A stretch of 64,000 bases of DNA from DHVE2 group archaeon (GTDB lineage Archaea; Thermoplasmatota; Thermoplasmata; Thermoplasmatales; Aciduliprofundaceae): NCBI GenBank assembly GCA_027023265.1, contig JALVVV010000018.1:62001-126000 (forward strand). The letters run 5' to 3'. The notes beneath the pieces were generated by a model, which saw only the letters and a list, made by a program, of their open reading frames with translations, was not told the DNA's origin and made no database searches. Below are positions 10,080-18,865 of this stretch, piece after piece (positions within the stretch are counted from its first letter, which is position 1; the number at the start of each line of letters is the position of its first letter). Both the position numbers and the translations under genes were made by a program.

Positions 10080-10496
10080 ATGAGCGATATAAAATTGGGA
10101 ATAGTGGTTAGCGAATTTAACTATGACATAACCATGATGATGCTGGAAAGGGCAAAAGCACAAGCGGAATTTTTAGGTGTGGAGGTAAAATACGTAGTCA
10201 AGGCACCTGGTACTTTTGATATTCCTCTCATGGTAAAGAAACTGTTAGAAAAAGATGTGGATGCAGTTGTAACCCTTGGTGCAGTCATTGAGGGAGAAAC
10301 AGAACATGACGAAATAGTAATGCAAAATGCTGCTAGGAAAATAGAAGATCTTAGTGTAGAATACGGAAAGCCAGTAACCCTGGGAATATCCGGGCCTGGT
10401 GAATCAAGATTACAGGCAGAAGCAAGAATAGAAAAAGCAAGGGACGCAGTAGAAGCTGCCGTTAAAATGGTAAAGAGATTACGAGAACTTAACTAA
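10080..10496 (+). CDS. ribH: 6,7-dimethyl-8-ribityllumazine synthase
   Basis: A 138-residue lumazine synthase. It carries [10 protein letters not shown] near the start, the [10 protein letters not shown] loop, [14 protein letters not shown] with the substrate-binding histidine, and [10 protein letters not shown] strong GGAGGTGA Shine-Dalgarno site precedes the ATG. It condenses the RibB product with the ribityl-pyrimidine and is the last gene of the riboflavin operon. Confidence 0.96.
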   Translation: MSDIKLGIVVSEFNYDITMMMLERAKAQAEFLGVEVKYVVKAPGTFDIPLMVKKLLEKDVDAVVTLGAVIEGETEHDEIVMQNAARKIEDLSVEYGKPVTLGISGPGESRLQAEARIEKARDAVEAAVKMVKRLRELN

Positions 10497-10539
10497 AGGT
10501 TGAGATAATTTTAAATATTTCTTTTTACTAATAATAAAT

Positions 10540-10665
10540 ATGACACTCCTCATACGAGGAAATCAAAGGTTCGTGAGAATATTCTTAGAATATGAGTACA
10601 TAGAAGAGATTGTAAAATACGAAGTTAGCATCACTGAGCAAATAAAAAGAGATAAAAATATTTAA
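10540..10665 (+). CDS. Possible small protein of 41 residues
   Basis: A short frame, MTLLIRGNQRFVR to KRDKNI, rich in Glu, Lys and aromatic residues and possibly helical. A TTTTAAATATTT box at about 10509-10520 sits 25 nt before the ATG, the leaderless spacing used elsewhere in this window. I do not recognise it. It could equally be a fragment of a decayed gene, since the next 450 bases look degenerate. Confidence 0.3.
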   Translation: MTLLIRGNQRFVRIFLEYEYIEEIVKYEVSITEQIKRDKNI

Positions 10666-10894
10666 ACTATTTTTTGAGAGAGGTTAAATACACGCAGATT
10701 GTGATTTTTTAGGGGCATATTCCTCTTTAGAATATTTTTACCCTGTAATCAGGAACTCTAATTTATAATTGCAAAGAAGATTTGTTATCATTAGTAGGAG
10801 TTGTTTACACCATTATAATGGTCATTTCTGAAATCTTTTGATTCATAATATCGTCTATTATTCGCCATTACAAGCAGGTTATATTTTTATTTAA
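10666..10894. other. AT-rich stretch without a recognisable gene
   Basis: All six frames are broken by stops. The stretch lies between the possible small ORF and the helix-hairpin-helix remnant, so it may be part of a decayed gene, but I found no convincing protein similarity in it. Confidence 0.5.
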
Positions 10895-11014
10895 AGACTA
10901 TTTGAATCATATGGAAGCTTAAATGGAATTTATCAGGCAACATCCAAAGAGAAGAACATAGTTCAATATATCGGTCGAAAAACCCCTAGAAGATTTTACA
11001 ATGACCAACATTGA
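10895..11014 (+). pseudogene. Possible remnant of a helix-hairpin-helix (XPF/Hef-like) nuclease domain
   Basis: One frame without a start codon reads RLFESYGSLNGIYQAT, then IGRKTPRRFYND, then a stop. This resembles the tandem HhH segment at the end of XPF/Hef-type nucleases (a LLEHFGSL..IY.AS...L..V.GIGRKTAERI pattern). The GIG turn is changed to YIG and the upstream frame is closed by TAA at 10892. No other part of such a nuclease is intact nearby, so this is at most a decayed gene fragment. Confidence 0.3.
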
Positions 11015-11111
11015 AAAATTTGTACAGCAGCCATTACAGAGTAAACGATTATCTAAAAACTTTCAAATCATATATAACATCCCTGTTGCATCATAAATGT
11101 CCGTGAAACGA

Positions 11112-11119
11112 TTAAATAT
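11112..11119 (+). promoter_or_regulatory. TATA box of the UPF0200 gene
   Basis: TTAAATAT is centred 25 nt upstream of the ATG at 11140, which implies a leaderless transcript. Confidence 0.55.
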
Positions 11120-11139
11120 GGCCTATCTTTTCACCCACT

Positions 11140-11691
11140 ATGGTTGTTATACTTCTTGCAGGCATGCCAGGAGCTGGAAAGGAGGAGTTTGTAAAAGTCG
11201 CCAAAAAAAAAGGTTATTCCGTGATAAGAATGGGAGATGTTGTTAGAGAATTTGTCTCATCTCAAGGGCTCAATTTGAATAATGATATCGTTGGAAAGAT
11301 AGCCAGTAAAGAAAGAGATAAGCATGGAGAGGAGATATGGGCAAAACGGGCGGTGGAAAAGATAAGAAAAATGAATACGAGCAAAATTGTTATTGATGGA
11401 ATAAGATGTCCCGAAGAAGTACAAGTATATAAAAAAGAACTGGGGGATGTCATAGTAGTAGGCATATTTGCCCCTCAACACATACGTTACAAGAGAATAT
11501 TAAAAAGGGGAAGAGAAGATGATGTTAAAACCTGGGATGAATTCATTGCAAGAGAGGACAGAGAGCTCTCATGGGGCTTGGGTAACGTGATTGCAAGAAG
11601 CGATTATATGATTTTAAATACTGGAACCCTTCAAGAATACTACGAAAAAGTAGGTAAGTTTCTAAAAGAAATAGAAACAGGGGATAAATAA
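11140..11691 (+). CDS. UPF0200-family P-loop nucleotide kinase-like protein
   Basis: A 183-residue P-loop protein with Walker A GMPGAGKEE at residues 8-16. IDGIRCPEEV fits the substrate/lid region, and RILKRGREDDVKTWDEFIARE is characteristic of the archaeal UPF0200 family. The fold is that of adenylate or dephospho-CoA kinases. The true substrate is not known to me. It stands alone between the gene-poor gap and a small ORF. Confidence 0.85.
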   Translation: MVVILLAGMPGAGKEEFVKVAKKKGYSVIRMGDVVREFVSSQGLNLNNDIVGKIASKERDKHGEEIWAKRAVEKIRKMNTSKIVIDGIRCPEEVQVYKKELGDVIVVGIFAPQHIRYKRILKRGREDDVKTWDEFIAREDRELSWGLGNVIARSDYMILNTGTLQEYYEKVGKFLKEIETGDK

Positions 11692-11745
11692 AGCAAAATT
11701 TTATATCCTAATAGTTATCCCCATATCACTTAAGAGGTGATTTGC

Positions 11746-11907
11746 ATGAGCAAACTGGCAGATGTAGAGATAGTTAGGGAGGGTGATCGATTCTACGGGC
11801 GCATTATAATGCCTGACGGTAGCGTAACCAAAATAGAGAGCGAAAGATTTGAAGAGATTTTGAATCAAATTGCCACTGAGTTGCAAGACAGGTTTGGATT
11901 CCTGTAA
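11746..11907 (+). CDS. Small protein of 53 residues, unknown function
   Basis: The frame runs MSKLADVEIVREGDRFYG, then a central PDGSVTKIESERFEE, ending RFGFL. AGGTGA at 11735-11740 lies 5 nt before the ATG and TTTTATATCC at about 11696-11705 can serve as TATA box, so both signals of a real gene are present. The composition suggests a small beta-sheet followed by a helix. I do not recognise the family. Confidence 0.65.
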   Translation: MSKLADVEIVREGDRFYGRIIMPDGSVTKIESERFEEILNQIATELQDRFGFL

Positions 11908-12095
11908 CCACATGGTTCCATCAATTTTATTTATAATTTAAAATTCCATTAAACATATTCTTTATTTTGTTAATAGTATAAGTTTACAAGTAAAACAAAA
12001 TAAATGCAATTTTAATAAAGTACACCGTGCAATGGCTAACTCCCACTTGTTAATAAAACCTGTAAATTTAAAAGCAAGTAAAACATGATAGAAAT
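11908..12095. other. AT-rich intergenic region
   Basis: About 190 bases without a plausible gene. The only signal is AATTTAAAA at about 12064-12072, 27 nt before the GTG of the next gene, which fits a TATA box. Confidence 0.5.
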
Positions 12096-13241
12096 GTGGA
12101 GACTACTGAGAAGAAAATAAGAACTGTTGTAAAATTGATTCGAAAAGGATATGACTGCAAAAAAATAGAAAAAAATATAAAAATTGGGAGTAAGATAGAT
12201 GAAGTCTGCGAGATTGCAAAGCTAAGAATACGCGCCAGAAACAAGTTTAGCATTCCATATCTGTACTTCGATGAATATGGACTCAGATATTCCACACCGG
12301 AAATTGTTGGGCAGTACAGGGCAAATAGAATCAAAGAAAAAACAATTGCCGACCTCAGTTGCGGGGTAGGACTACAAGCAATATTTTACTCCTTTACAAA
12401 CAGGGAAGTATTAGGTATTGACATATCTGAAAAAAGAATTAAGTATGCAAAACTCAACGCCAAGGCATACCACGCAAGTAATATTCGCTTTATCTCAGGA
12501 AATTCTCTGACCAAAGAAATATACGCCATAGTTAAGGATTATGATATATTGTATTCTGATCCTGCCAGAAATGAAACGGAAAATGAGAGAAGCTTAGAGT
12601 CTCTTTTACCCCCTCCTTTAAAAATTATGGAAATACATGGAAAAGAAAGAAACTACGTATTCGATTTACCACCGCAAATATCCCTCAAAAAAATACCAAA
12701 AACATGGGGTAAGGAGTTCATATCAATTAACGGTCGCATAAACCGGTTCACTGCATACATAGGAGATGCGAAAACGCATGACAGAGTTGCAGTAACTCTG
12801 CCCAAAGGAAAAATTTTCTGGAGCGACAAGGAGATTAACTGGAAATATTACGATAACTTGAAAATAAAAGAAATATTGTTAAGTGATTTTATTTACATTG
12901 TTGATGAATCTCTTTACTATAGCCATCTATTAGAAGAATTTTCGGAGGAAAGAGAGATAATCTATCTCCAAATTGGAAAAAGGAGAACGTTAGCCACGGG
13001 GAGCATGAAAAAGGACCCTTTCTTGCGCGCATTTGAGGTTATTTGCAAATCTTCATCACTTGAGGACATCATTCGCTGCATGAAAATGAATTCCATAGGT
13101 CAAGTTACGCTTAGATTTAAGGTACCCCCCGAAGAATACTGGAGCACGAGAAAAAAAATAGAAGAGAAATTGAATGGAGAGGTAAAAGGTTCTATTTTTC
13201 GCGTGGGAGACCTGTGGATAGGAACAAAAAATGTAACATAA
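12096..13241 (+). CDS. Class I SAM-dependent methyltransferase with C-terminal THUMP-like region
   Basis: A 381-residue protein. After a helical N-terminal part, a Rossmann methyltransferase domain starts near residue 88 (IADLSCGVGLQAIF), with the acidic loop VLGIDIS and the catalytic-region motif YSDPARNE. The C-terminal 60 residues (VTLRFKVPPEEYW) look like the THUMP-like domain that accompanies such enzymes. An RNA substrate is likely but unproven. The GTG start is supported by the A/T box 27 nt upstream. A 7-bp inverted repeat (13235-13254) overlaps the stop. Confidence 0.7.
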   Translation: METTEKKIRTVVKLIRKGYDCKKIEKNIKIGSKIDEVCEIAKLRIRARNKFSIPYLYFDEYGLRYSTPEIVGQYRANRIKEKTIADLSCGVGLQAIFYSFTNREVLGIDISEKRIKYAKLNAKAYHASNIRFISGNSLTKEIYAIVKDYDILYSDPARNETENERSLESLLPPPLKIMEIHGKERNYVFDLPPQISLKKIPKTWGKEFISINGRINRFTAYIGDAKTHDRVAVTLPKGKIFWSDKEINWKYYDNLKIKEILLSDFIYIVDESLYYSHLLEEFSEEREIIYLQIGKRRTLATGSMKKDPFLRAFEVICKSSSLEDIIRCMKMNSIGQVTLRFKVPPEEYWSTRKKIEEKLNGEVKGSIFRVGDLWIGTKNVT

Positions 13242-13373
13242 CATAGGTTATGTTTCATTATTTCGTTGTTTTCACGCATCACCATTTTTCAACAGTTTAG
13301 GGTGGGGTAAAAAACGAATAAATTGAAATCCGTAAGGTCGATAGAATTATTACCATCTTCCTCATATCTGTAG

Positions 13374-13823
13374 ATGATGAGCCTTGAAGACTACCATCGA
13401 TTAATATCCGATATTATGAGCTTTGATTCATTCGTAAAAGAGATTGAAAAGAGAAGGGATAGATATGGAGACCTATTGGATGATGAAGCGATTGGATACC
13501 TAATAGTTGATGAACTGGGCCGAAATCCGGGTAATAAAATGAAAATATCTGAGCTATATGATGGATTAAATGCAACCCTGGAGGTGGAAGTCACCAGCAT
13601 AGGTCCTGTAGAAAATATAAAAAATAAGCACAGGCTTGTAAGGGTGGGAATTTCTGATAACTCAGGAACATGCCAGCTAATATTATGGAACGAAGAAATA
13701 GATAAAGCCATGCCTGTTTTGAGAGTTGGAAAAAAAATTAAGATTATAAACGCATATGTAAAAGAAAATATGTACGGATTGCAGGTTAGCCTGGGAAAGT
13801 GGGGCATATTAATTGCAGATTGA
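13374..13823 (+). CDS. OB-fold single-stranded nucleic acid-binding protein (RPA/SSB-like)
   Basis: 149 residues. A helical N-terminal part (1-60) is followed by one OB fold (about 65-148) with LEVEVTSIGPVENI, RVGISDNSGTCQLILWNEEI and VLRVGKKIKIINAYVKE, the pattern of archaeal replication factor A-type OB domains. It probably binds single-stranded DNA. With a single OB fold and no zinc finger it is a short member and may act in a complex. It lies 40 nt before taw3. Confidence 0.75.
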   Translation: MMSLEDYHRLISDIMSFDSFVKEIEKRRDRYGDLLDDEAIGYLIVDELGRNPGNKMKISELYDGLNATLEVEVTSIGPVENIKNKHRLVRVGISDNSGTCQLILWNEEIDKAMPVLRVGKKIKIINAYVKENMYGLQVSLGKWGILIAD

Positions 13824-13872
13824 TTTAGTAGCCATAATAACTTAACAAATTATACTTAATAAGGTGAGACAT

Positions 13873-14451
13873 ATGATGGATAGAGAAAGCGCAATAAAAA
13901 AATATGAAAAAGCCAAAAATAATGGAGAAGTAGATAAAGATATAATATCTCTTTTGGACAAGATTAACTCTCTTTCTGAATACTACACCACAAGCAGCTG
14001 CTCAGGGAGAATAGCAATCATGGAAATCCCAGATATAGGAGACAAAAAAGGCTCTTCTTTTTTGGGGAAATGGCACAGTGAAATCGATTATGAAGATGTT
14101 AAAAAAGCGATAAAAAAATACAACAATGGATTCCTTTACTTTTTTGTGCAATCATCAATATACCATGTGGTAGCCCAGAACCCAGATGCCGCAGACAGAC
14201 TAATTCAAATTGCCAAAAATTGTGGGTTTAAATATTCATCAATAAGGGTCATCAAGGATCAGGGCATTTTGGTAGAAATATTAGGTACCGAGCACATGCA
14301 AATCCCCATGGGTTTAGATGGTAAAGTAAAAATTTGCGAAGAAGACATATTATTTTTTACAGACATAGCTAACATAATATTAAAACGCATAAAATCTAAG
14401 AATCGTTGTTTAGAGGAAAAAATCAGCTCCCTTCTTCTTTCCTCTTCTTAA
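13873..14451 (+). CDS. taw3: tRNA wybutosine-synthesis methyltransferase Taw3/Tyw3
   Basis: 192 residues with the TYW3 signatures: TTSSCSGR near residue 43, FLGKWHSE, VQSSIYHVVA and RVIKDQGILVEI. The enzyme N-methylates the tricyclic base at position 37 of tRNA-Phe during wyosine synthesis. AAGGTGA at 13861-13867 places the start at ATG 13873 or 13876. The 3' end overlaps the convergent rps17e gene by 29 nt. Confidence 0.92.
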   Translation: MMDRESAIKKYEKAKNNGEVDKDIISLLDKINSLSEYYTTSSCSGRIAIMEIPDIGDKKGSSFLGKWHSEIDYEDVKKAIKKYNNGFLYFFVQSSIYHVVAQNPDAADRLIQIAKNCGFKYSSIRVIKDQGILVEILGTEHMQIPMGLDGKVKICEEDILFFTDIANIILKRIKSKNRCLEEKISSLLLSSS

Positions 14452-14629
14452 TTTTCCAGTATCTTGTCACGTACCCCGCAAGCATATTCCTCAATCTCTT
14501 TGTCTGAACATCCGTAAGAGTGGATACTACCTTCTTATTGTGATCAAAATCCCCACTAAATTTATCATTATACTCGTCCACAAGCTCTCTCGCTATTCTC
14601 TTTATATTTGAAGGTCTAATGCTTCCCAT
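14423..14629 (-). CDS. rps17e: 30S ribosomal protein S17e
   Basis: 68 residues with the S17e core IKRIARELVDEY, DFDHNKKVVS and KRLRNMLAGYVTRY. It is convergent with taw3 and shares 29 bp with its 3' end. The lysine-rich tail (KIKKRKEEGS) is encoded in that overlap. Confidence 0.95.
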   Translation of the reverse strand: MGSIRPSNIKRIARELVDEYNDKFSGDFDHNKKVVSTLTDVQTKRLRNMLAGYVTRYWKIKKRKEEGS

Positions 14630-14727
14630 AATAAGCGAAATTTACTGCCTATTTATATACTTTTTCATTGCATGCAAGACAATATTGTTTATTAAATCAA
14701 CTAAATAACGTTCTAATATTAACAAAA

Positions 14728-15948
14728 TCAACATTTTGAAACAAAATCTGCCATCCCTCTTGCAACGGCAAAAACAGCCACGTAATCAGGAACGCACTCT
14801 TCCCCATCCAGAACATCAACATCAAAGGGAAGTTCTATTTTATTTTTAGTTATAATCTTACTTTCATGTATTTTAAATTCATCAGGAATTACATAGTTTA
14901 ACAAATTTTTAGGATTTAAAGGATTAAAGTCTTTAAACTCTTCATAAGATAATTTCTTAACCATAAAACCAGTCTTTCCGTGAATTGAACCTATAAATCT
15001 AATTAATCTATGTATATCTGTTGTTACTGGTTCATCAGTTTCACCTTTAATGCTAATCTTATTTTTAATATATTGAAGATAAATATCTCTCGGATAATCT
15101 TCCAAAATCTGTAGTTTTGTAGACTCATTACTGATAGCAAGATCCACTAATTTCATAGAATTTTTCTTGGTTTTCTTTAACATTTCAGAAGTAAGTATCT
15201 TTGACAACTTTTTGTTTTGAAGAACGGAATTGAATTCTTGAAATAAGCCCTCTTTTCCAAACTCCTCAAACAGCTCAAGAAGATATGCAGGATTGTTATG
15301 CATTATTTCCCGGGTAACTTTCCTGTACCACCCTCCAGCGCTTTCTGGATACAGCACATACTTCTTTCTTTTCTTTCTCCGATAATACTCATCTTCCACC
15401 TGGATAAACTTTAAAACATCCGCTCCCTCCCCTGTTATATAGTTTACTATTTCCCTACGCTCATCGCTTTTCAAAGGAAAAACATCATCGCGCCGGACAT
15501 AAATGTGAAACCCCCTGCCCCCTGAAAAAGTTATTACTATATCATCTTCATCAAAACCAAAATCATCGAGAATGAAATCCTTCACGAGACGGTACGCTTC
15601 TTTTTTTACAACACCCAGCATTTCCTTGTAACTCATGCCCTCGGTCTCAGGGATGTGGTCCGCATCCAAATCAAATATCAAGTCAGCACCCAACCACTTC
15701 TTTTCTTCCATACTTTTGTTTCCAGGATCCTGATAATATGCTGTGGAATAGTAGGCGTGACGCGGCACCTTTTCTAAAAAGAATAACTTTATCTCCTTCT
15801 TACTCTTAAAAGAGATATGCCTCATCATGTATTTCTTATCAAAAAATAGAAATCCGTATTCCCTCATTGTGAATCTAGGAGGTAAAGATATATCCGCATT
15901 CTTGTAATAACTCCGAAAACGCCCTATTAGGAATTCTTTATTTCCCAC
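14728..15948 (-). CDS. priS: DNA primase small (catalytic) subunit
   Basis: A 406-residue archaeal-eukaryotic primase. The metal-binding aspartates are in IFDLDADH (D93 and D95), and the substrate-binding FSGGRGFHIYV motif and the downstream RLIRFIGSIHGKTGF region are intact. It synthesises primers with PriL, which is not in the window. The start is GTG at 15948, with TTTTTAAATAT centred 23 nt upstream (15966-15976), hence probably leaderless. Confidence 0.96.
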   Translation of the reverse strand: MGNKEFLIGRFRSYYKNADISLPPRFTMREYGFLFFDKKYMMRHISFKSKKEIKLFFLEKVPRHAYYSTAYYQDPGNKSMEEKKWLGADLIFDLDADHIPETEGMSYKEMLGVVKKEAYRLVKDFILDDFGFDEDDIVITFSGGRGFHIYVRRDDVFPLKSDERREIVNYITGEGADVLKFIQVEDEYYRRKKRKKYVLYPESAGGWYRKVTREIMHNNPAYLLELFEEFGKEGLFQEFNSVLQNKKLSKILTSEMLKKTKKNSMKLVDLAISNESTKLQILEDYPRDIYLQYIKNKISIKGETDEPVTTDIHRLIRFIGSIHGKTGFMVKKLSYEEFKDFNPLNPKNLLNYVIPDEFKIHESKIITKNKIELPFDVDVLDGEECVPDYVAVFAVARGMADFVSKC

Positions 15949-16104
15949 GCTTAAAGATTACCTCCATATTTAAAAACTTTTTCAAAAGTTAAAGGGAAAA
16001 TTAGACAGATAACAAAAATCAAAATCGAAAATGCCCAGAATATACCCCGTGCAACCACAGGGTACATAACCGATAAAAGTGTATTTTGGGAAAAATCAAA
16101 GAAG

Positions 16105-16177
16105 TGCGGGTGCCGGGATTCGAACCCGGGTCAAAGCCGTGGCAGGGCTTCGTGATACCAGGCTACACTACACCCGC
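16105..16177 (-). tRNA. tRNA-Gly (GCC)
   Basis: The minus strand folds as a cloverleaf. Acceptor arms GCGGGTG and CACCCGC pair over 7 bp, the anticodon stem AAGCC/GGCTT flanks the loop CTGCCAC (anticodon GCC), and the T arm is CCGGG-TTCGAAT-CCCGG. There is no intron and no encoded CCA. A TTATATATC box lies about 40 nt upstream (16213-16224), so a short 5' leader is likely. Confidence 0.95.
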
Positions 16178-16310
16178 ATCGTTTCCAATTTCAGGGGGGT
16201 GATATCTCTTTTGATATATAAGGTTTTAGAAAGAGCCATGGAACACCAAACAACAATTTCACAAATTAAAAATAAAATATACATATAAAAATACTCAATT
16301 CAGAATGCAC

Positions 16311-18809
16311 TCAGGTAATTTCTCCGTTAGGATACGTGAAATCCCTTTTTATCTTTTCAATATCCTCCCTTATTTGCTCGTATCCAGTTACCCTGTAATA
16401 CTCTTCCAGGAAGTCAACAAGGGTAGATAAATTCCTATGTTTTTTAAGCCCCTCAATTACCCCCTCAAGATATGCCCAGTGCTCCTTTCCTTCCTTTGCA
16501 AGAACTATTACTTTCGCCATCCAAATCTCGTATTGATCATCTGAAAACTTTATCCTTACCACTCTCTCCATTTCTCCCAGTCCATCCTGACCAGTGCATC
16601 TGGCCAGCAAACCGTAGATGTGTGATGCCTCGTCTTCTATTCCCGCTTCCTTGTAGAGCTCTAACGCCTGCCTTGCAAGAGAAACGCAAGATTCCTCATC
16701 ACCCATAGCATAGTGCACCTTGGCAACATAATAATGAGCATCCAGCATATCGTATATATCTCCATACTTTTTTCCAAGCGCTATAGCCTCTTTAGCATAC
16801 TTCAATGCCATATCATAATAACGAAGCAGATAGTAAAAATTGGCAAAACGTATTCTTGCTGAAATCATAAACTTTATGCTTTCCATCTTCTCTGCGATAT
16901 CCATTTGCTTTTTCAGATATTTATACGCGTCTCTAAAGTTCCCAGCATGCATTAGGATGCTTCCCAGATTACCGTAAGCATAATTCATACCATCTACGTT
17001 ACCAGATAGAAAACTGTAATCAACACTTTTTCTATAAGACTCTACTGCATTGTAAAAATCACCCAAATACTCATACACTGCACCCAGATTATTATATACT
17101 GTAGCAAGTCCATCATAATCCCCCATGGACTCCGCTAACTCCAGACTTTTCTTAAAGTAATTCAAAGCACGATTGTGTTTGCCATTGTCATTATAAATTA
17201 TTCCAATGTTATTATACACCGCAAATATGCCTCTCTTATCTTTCAACTTCTTAAACAGTTTCATTGCCTTTCTATAGTACTCCTCTGCATAATCGTACTG
17301 CAACATACCCATATAGACATTACCAAGATTTTTATATCCAACGGCAAGTTCCCACAAATTACCCAATTTCTCGGCTACCCGTATATTCTTCTTCTGGAGC
17401 TTCATCGCTTTCTTGTAAAAACCCAGTCTCGCATAACAATCAGCCTCTATGCCATATGAGACCATATTAAGATACATATCTCCGCATTTCCTAACTTCTC
17501 TGGACTCCTTTATGGCATATTTTAGATCACCCATGTTCCTATGCACCCATGCACGTTCAAGTTCAGAAAATGAGTGAAGTTTATTAGCGTACCTCAAGCT
17601 TTTGTCACCGTTTCCAATCCTCGCCAAAGAAACAATAAGATTGGTGTATGTCCAGACCCTGAGAGAGTTATCATTACTCACATTCAATAAATTTTCAATG
17701 TGCTTCATGTAATATGTGGCAGATGAATAATCTTTTAGTTCCAGCGAATAATTCGCACAATCTTCAAGGTAAGGTATCGCCTTAGTCGCATTTTTTGCGA
17801 TAATATAATGTTTGGCAAGTTCATACTTTCGCTCCCAATTTGTGTAAAGTTTCATTTTTTCAATTGCCCTTGCAACACGAAGATGAGCACTTGCCTTATC
17901 TTCAATTCGTGAATACACAAACTCTCTAAACCTTGAATTCCTGAACAAATAGCCATCTCTTCCTCCAAAATTATACACGCTACGAAACTCTATAAGTATG
18001 CCCTTATCAACTAAAGAAGACAGATCATCATCATTCAAGTCATCAATTACAGATTCTAACAGAGTAGTAGGTATAAAATTACCTATTACAGAGCCGTACT
18101 TTAGAATTTCTCTCTCTTTATCCGTTAAAGAAGAGTACAAACACAGGTATCCATCTTTCTTACTTCTTACTAACTTGTTTTTGACCTTCCAACAATTTAT
18201 GAGAAGATCAAGGCTTTCCATATTGCCACCGGTTATTTTATAAACCCTTTCAATTTCCAAGGGCAGATGAGTACCTTGAATGTACTGCATCACTTCATCC
18301 GCATCAATATTTCCCAAAACAAAGACATCAGCAGAAGATGTCATAGCCAATTTTTCAATAAGGTTGTCAAGTTCCCTCCTTTCCGAAGTCGTTGGAAAGC
18401 TAACCACTATGAGAATTCCCGGGACTGGATGCACTGAGAAATACTCCACAAATTTAAGAGTAAGATTATCTGCATGCTGAGAATTACTGATAAGCAGAAT
18501 ACCCGGCGCAAATTTTGAAAGTGCCTCTTCAAACCTATTGAAAATTGTGTTCACTCCCGCCTTTGAATTAAATATCCCTGGAAAATACATCATAGATACT
18601 TTCCTTATAATTCCTAAGGGAATATACCTATCCTCTTCTTCACAGCGATAATATATCAAATTTAATTTCTTCATTTCAGCAAAATTACGAATTAACGTGC
18701 TTTTTCCGCTACCATCAGGACCCATTAAAAGTAAAAGAGCGCCTTTTTTGCCTTTAGATTCCCAGATATTATCCAATTTCCTCAAATCAGAGTCGCGAGA
18801 CACGAGCAT
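16311..18809 (-). CDS. Large P-loop ATPase with C-terminal TPR array
   Basis: An 832-residue protein. The N-terminal NTPase has Walker A GPDGSGKS at residues 30-37 and a hydrophobic ILLISNSQHAD strand where Walker B is expected. It is followed by a winged-helix-like middle, then about ten TPR units (repeated A..YY.KAM.L and NNLGAVYEYLGD patterns). The layout resembles MalT/AfsR-type STAND regulators, but I see no DNA-binding domain at the C-terminus. The start is set at ATG 18809, because TATATG (18832-18840) lies 27 nt upstream. The ligand and role are unknown. Confidence 0.75.
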   Translation of the reverse strand: MLVSRDSDLRKLDNIWESKGKKGALLLLMGPDGSGKSTLIRNFAEMKKLNLIYYRCEEEDRYIPLGIIRKVSMMYFPGIFNSKAGVNTIFNRFEEALSKFAPGILLISNSQHADNLTLKFVEYFSVHPVPGILIVVSFPTTSERRELDNLIEKLAMTSSADVFVLGNIDADEVMQYIQGTHLPLEIERVYKITGGNMESLDLLINCWKVKNKLVRSKKDGYLCLYSSLTDKEREILKYGSVIGNFIPTTLLESVIDDLNDDDLSSLVDKGILIEFRSVYNFGGRDGYLFRNSRFREFVYSRIEDKASAHLRVARAIEKMKLYTNWERKYELAKHYIIAKNATKAIPYLEDCANYSLELKDYSSATYYMKHIENLLNVSNDNSLRVWTYTNLIVSLARIGNGDKSLRYANKLHSFSELERAWVHRNMGDLKYAIKESREVRKCGDMYLNMVSYGIEADCYARLGFYKKAMKLQKKNIRVAEKLGNLWELAVGYKNLGNVYMGMLQYDYAEEYYRKAMKLFKKLKDKRGIFAVYNNIGIIYNDNGKHNRALNYFKKSLELAESMGDYDGLATVYNNLGAVYEYLGDFYNAVESYRKSVDYSFLSGNVDGMNYAYGNLGSILMHAGNFRDAYKYLKKQMDIAEKMESIKFMISARIRFANFYYLLRYYDMALKYAKEAIALGKKYGDIYDMLDAHYYVAKVHYAMGDEESCVSLARQALELYKEAGIEDEASHIYGLLARCTGQDGLGEMERVVRIKFSDDQYEIWMAKVIVLAKEGKEHWAYLEGVIEGLKKHRNLSTLVDFLEEYYRVTGYEQIREDIEKIKRDFTYPNGEIT

Positions 18810-18831
18810 AAAGAGAGATAGGCACAAAACA

Positions 18832-18840
18832 CATATAAAG
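18832..18840 (-). promoter_or_regulatory. TATA box of the P-loop/TPR gene
   Basis: The minus strand reads CTTTATATG, centred 27 nt before ATG 18809. It lies between the stop of thermosome (18866) and this gene, so the TPR gene can be transcribed independently. Confidence 0.5.
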
Positions 18841-18865
18841 ATTACTTAAAAAAAGGGGAGAAAAT

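Noticed and set aside
13235-13254. Inverted repeat AACATAA/TTATGTT as an intrinsic terminator
   Set aside because: The stem is only 7 bp, A/T-rich, and overlaps the stop codon, with no continuous T run after it. It may be chance, so it is not listed as a terminator.
16079-16288. Short protein frame across the tRNA region
   Set aside because: It runs through the tRNA-Gly gene, whose cloverleaf is complete.
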